Assembly: GCA_947458305.1 (NCBI GenBank)
Contig: CANGZO010000127.1
Coordinates: 1 to 6,831, forward strand
Length of the DNA stretch: 6,831 nucleotides
DNA from: Comamonadaceae bacterium
GTDB lineage: Bacteria > Pseudomonadota > Gammaproteobacteria > Burkholderiales > Burkholderiaceae_C
Direction: 5' to 3'
Both the position numbers and the translations under genes were made by a program. Every line of letters begins with the position of its first letter. Within the stretch, counting starts at the first letter, position 1. The notes below the pieces were generated by a model. The model was not told the origin of the DNA. It did no database searches and was given only the letters and a program-made list of their open reading frames with translations. Positions 6,016-6,831 of this stretch are shown piece by piece.

Positions 6016-6831
6016 GCCAGTACAACCGCCGTGGCATCGTCACCATGACCGGTGCCATGGTGTTTTTTGTGGTCAACGACGCCTTGGTCAAATGGGTCAG
6101 CGCTGATCTTTCTACACCGCAACTGATCTTCGTGCGCGGGGTGATGACCACGGCCTTGCTGCTGGCGCTGGCGGGCTGGATGGGGCAGTTGCAGCAATGG
6201 CGCACCACACTCACGCGCTCGGTGCCTGCCCGCGCCGTGCTCGACAGCCTGGCGTCCTTCACCTACCTCACCGCGGTGTTTCACATCCCTTTGGGCAACG
6301 CCACGGCCATCAATTTGGCGGGTCCGCTGTTTTTGACTTTGATGGCGGTGTTTTTTTTGCACGAGCGGGTCACACCGGGCCGCTGGGCGCTGATCTTGCT
6401 GGGCTTTGCGGGCGTGCTGCTGGTGGTGCAGCCGCGCATGGGGGACTTCAATGCCTATGCCTTGCTCTGCCTGTTTGCGGCGGTGCTGCACGCGGGGCGC
6501 GACTTTTTGACGCGGCTGGTGCCCGCTCATGTGCCTTCGCTGTTGATCACCTTGTCAACAGCCATCATGGTCACCGTGTTGGCGGGTGTGTGGAGCCTTT
6601 TTGAGCCCTGGAAGCCGATGGCCACACAGCACCTGTGGCAGCTGTTTGGCGCGTCGCTTTGCTTGGCTGCGGGCTACCACTTGCTCACGCTCAGCATGCG
6701 CCTGGGCGACATGAGCGTGATCGGGCCATTCCGTTACAGCGGCCTGTTGGTGGCGCTGGTGCTGGGCTATTTGATGTGGGGCGATGTGCCCAACACGCTG
6801 GCCTGGTGCGGCATTGCGCTGGTGGTGGCCG
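6012..6831 (+). CDS. EamA/DMT-superfamily permease, 3'-truncated by the window edge
   Basis: The first 273 residues of an inner-membrane transporter of the drug/metabolite transporter superfamily (EamA type, ten predicted helices in two homologous halves). Family members mostly export amino acids or other small metabolites; some import. The first half runs from IVTMTGAMVFFVVNDALVKW (9-28) through FVRGVMTTALLLALAG and NLAGPLFLTLMAVFFLHERV (101-120) to LILLGFAGVLLVV. The second half begins near residue 148 and ends with the repeat of the same pattern, GPFRYSGLLVALVLGYLMWGD (238-258), then AWCGIALVVA at the edge. Relatives are about 290-300 residues, so only a short tail should be missing. The ATG at 6012 overlaps the hydrolase stop by four bases, and AAGGG eight bases before it (5999-6003 area) is a plausible ribosome site within the hydrolase gene. 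A run of eight T at 6351-6358 lies inside the coding sequence. The substrate is unknown; a link to the hydrolase's substrate or product is inferred from coupling. Confidence 0.9.
   Translation, partial: MSQYNRRGIVTMTGAMVFFVVNDALVKWVSADLSTPQLIFVRGVMTTALLLALAGWMGQLQQWRTTLTRSVPARAVLDSLASFTYLTAVFHIPLGNATAINLAGPLFLTLMAVFFLHERVTPGRWALILLGFAGVLLVVQPRMGDFNAYALLCLFAAVLHAGRDFLTRLVPAHVPSLLITLSTAIMVTVLAGVWSLFEPWKPMATQHLWQLFGASLCLAAGYHLLTLSMRLGDMSVIGPFRYSGLLVALVLGYLMWGDVPNTLAWCGIALVVA

Noticed and set aside
1..6831. A defence system, mobile element, CRISPR array or other novel cassette
   Set aside because: All eight genes belong to recognisable families in ordinary arrangement. No direct-repeat array, transposase, integrase, nuclease or toxin-like small gene was found in the gaps, the longest of which is about 150 bases.

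Overview
The window is about 60% GC and uses G/C-ending codons. It carries eight protein-coding genes packed as in a typical Burkholderiales (probably Comamonadaceae) chromosome. This placement is an inference from three things: a Bug-family periplasmic solute receptor, a YebC-family protein of a type I associate with beta-proteobacteria, and the general codon style. I see no rRNA, tRNA, CRISPR array, insertion sequence, integrase or attachment site, and no stretch over 300 bases without a gene.

Layout, left to right. (1) The 3' part of an AraC-family regulator (+) enters from the left edge. (2) It converges on a DUF502 membrane protein gene (-). (3) Divergent from that is a complete class I DAHP synthase gene (+), the first enzyme of the shikimate pathway, followed by a good intrinsic terminator. 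(4) A two-CBS-domain protein (-) and (5) an orphan Bug-type solute-binding protein (-) follow, separated by 116 bases containing three inverted repeats. (6) A YebC/TACO1-family gene (-) comes next. (7) Divergent from it is a haloacid/fluoroacetate dehalogenase-like alpha/beta hydrolase (+), which overlaps by four bases with (8) an EamA/DMT-family permease (+) cut off by the right edge.

The genes mostly look like independent transcription units in housekeeping and small-molecule metabolism. The one clear operon is the hydrolase-permease pair (ATGA overlap), which suggests a coupled degrade-and-transport function. The DAHP synthase and YebC homologue are core genes. The AraC regulator, the Bug receptor and the hydrolase/permease pair are the accessory-metabolism part.

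I do not see a convincing undescribed system. The points most worth a second look are the dehalogenase-like enzyme with a complete halide pocket but changed surrounding residues, its coupling to a permease, a glycine in the DAHP synthase effector site that predicts tyrosine rather than phenylalanine inhibition, and the hairpin-rich leader of the CBS gene.
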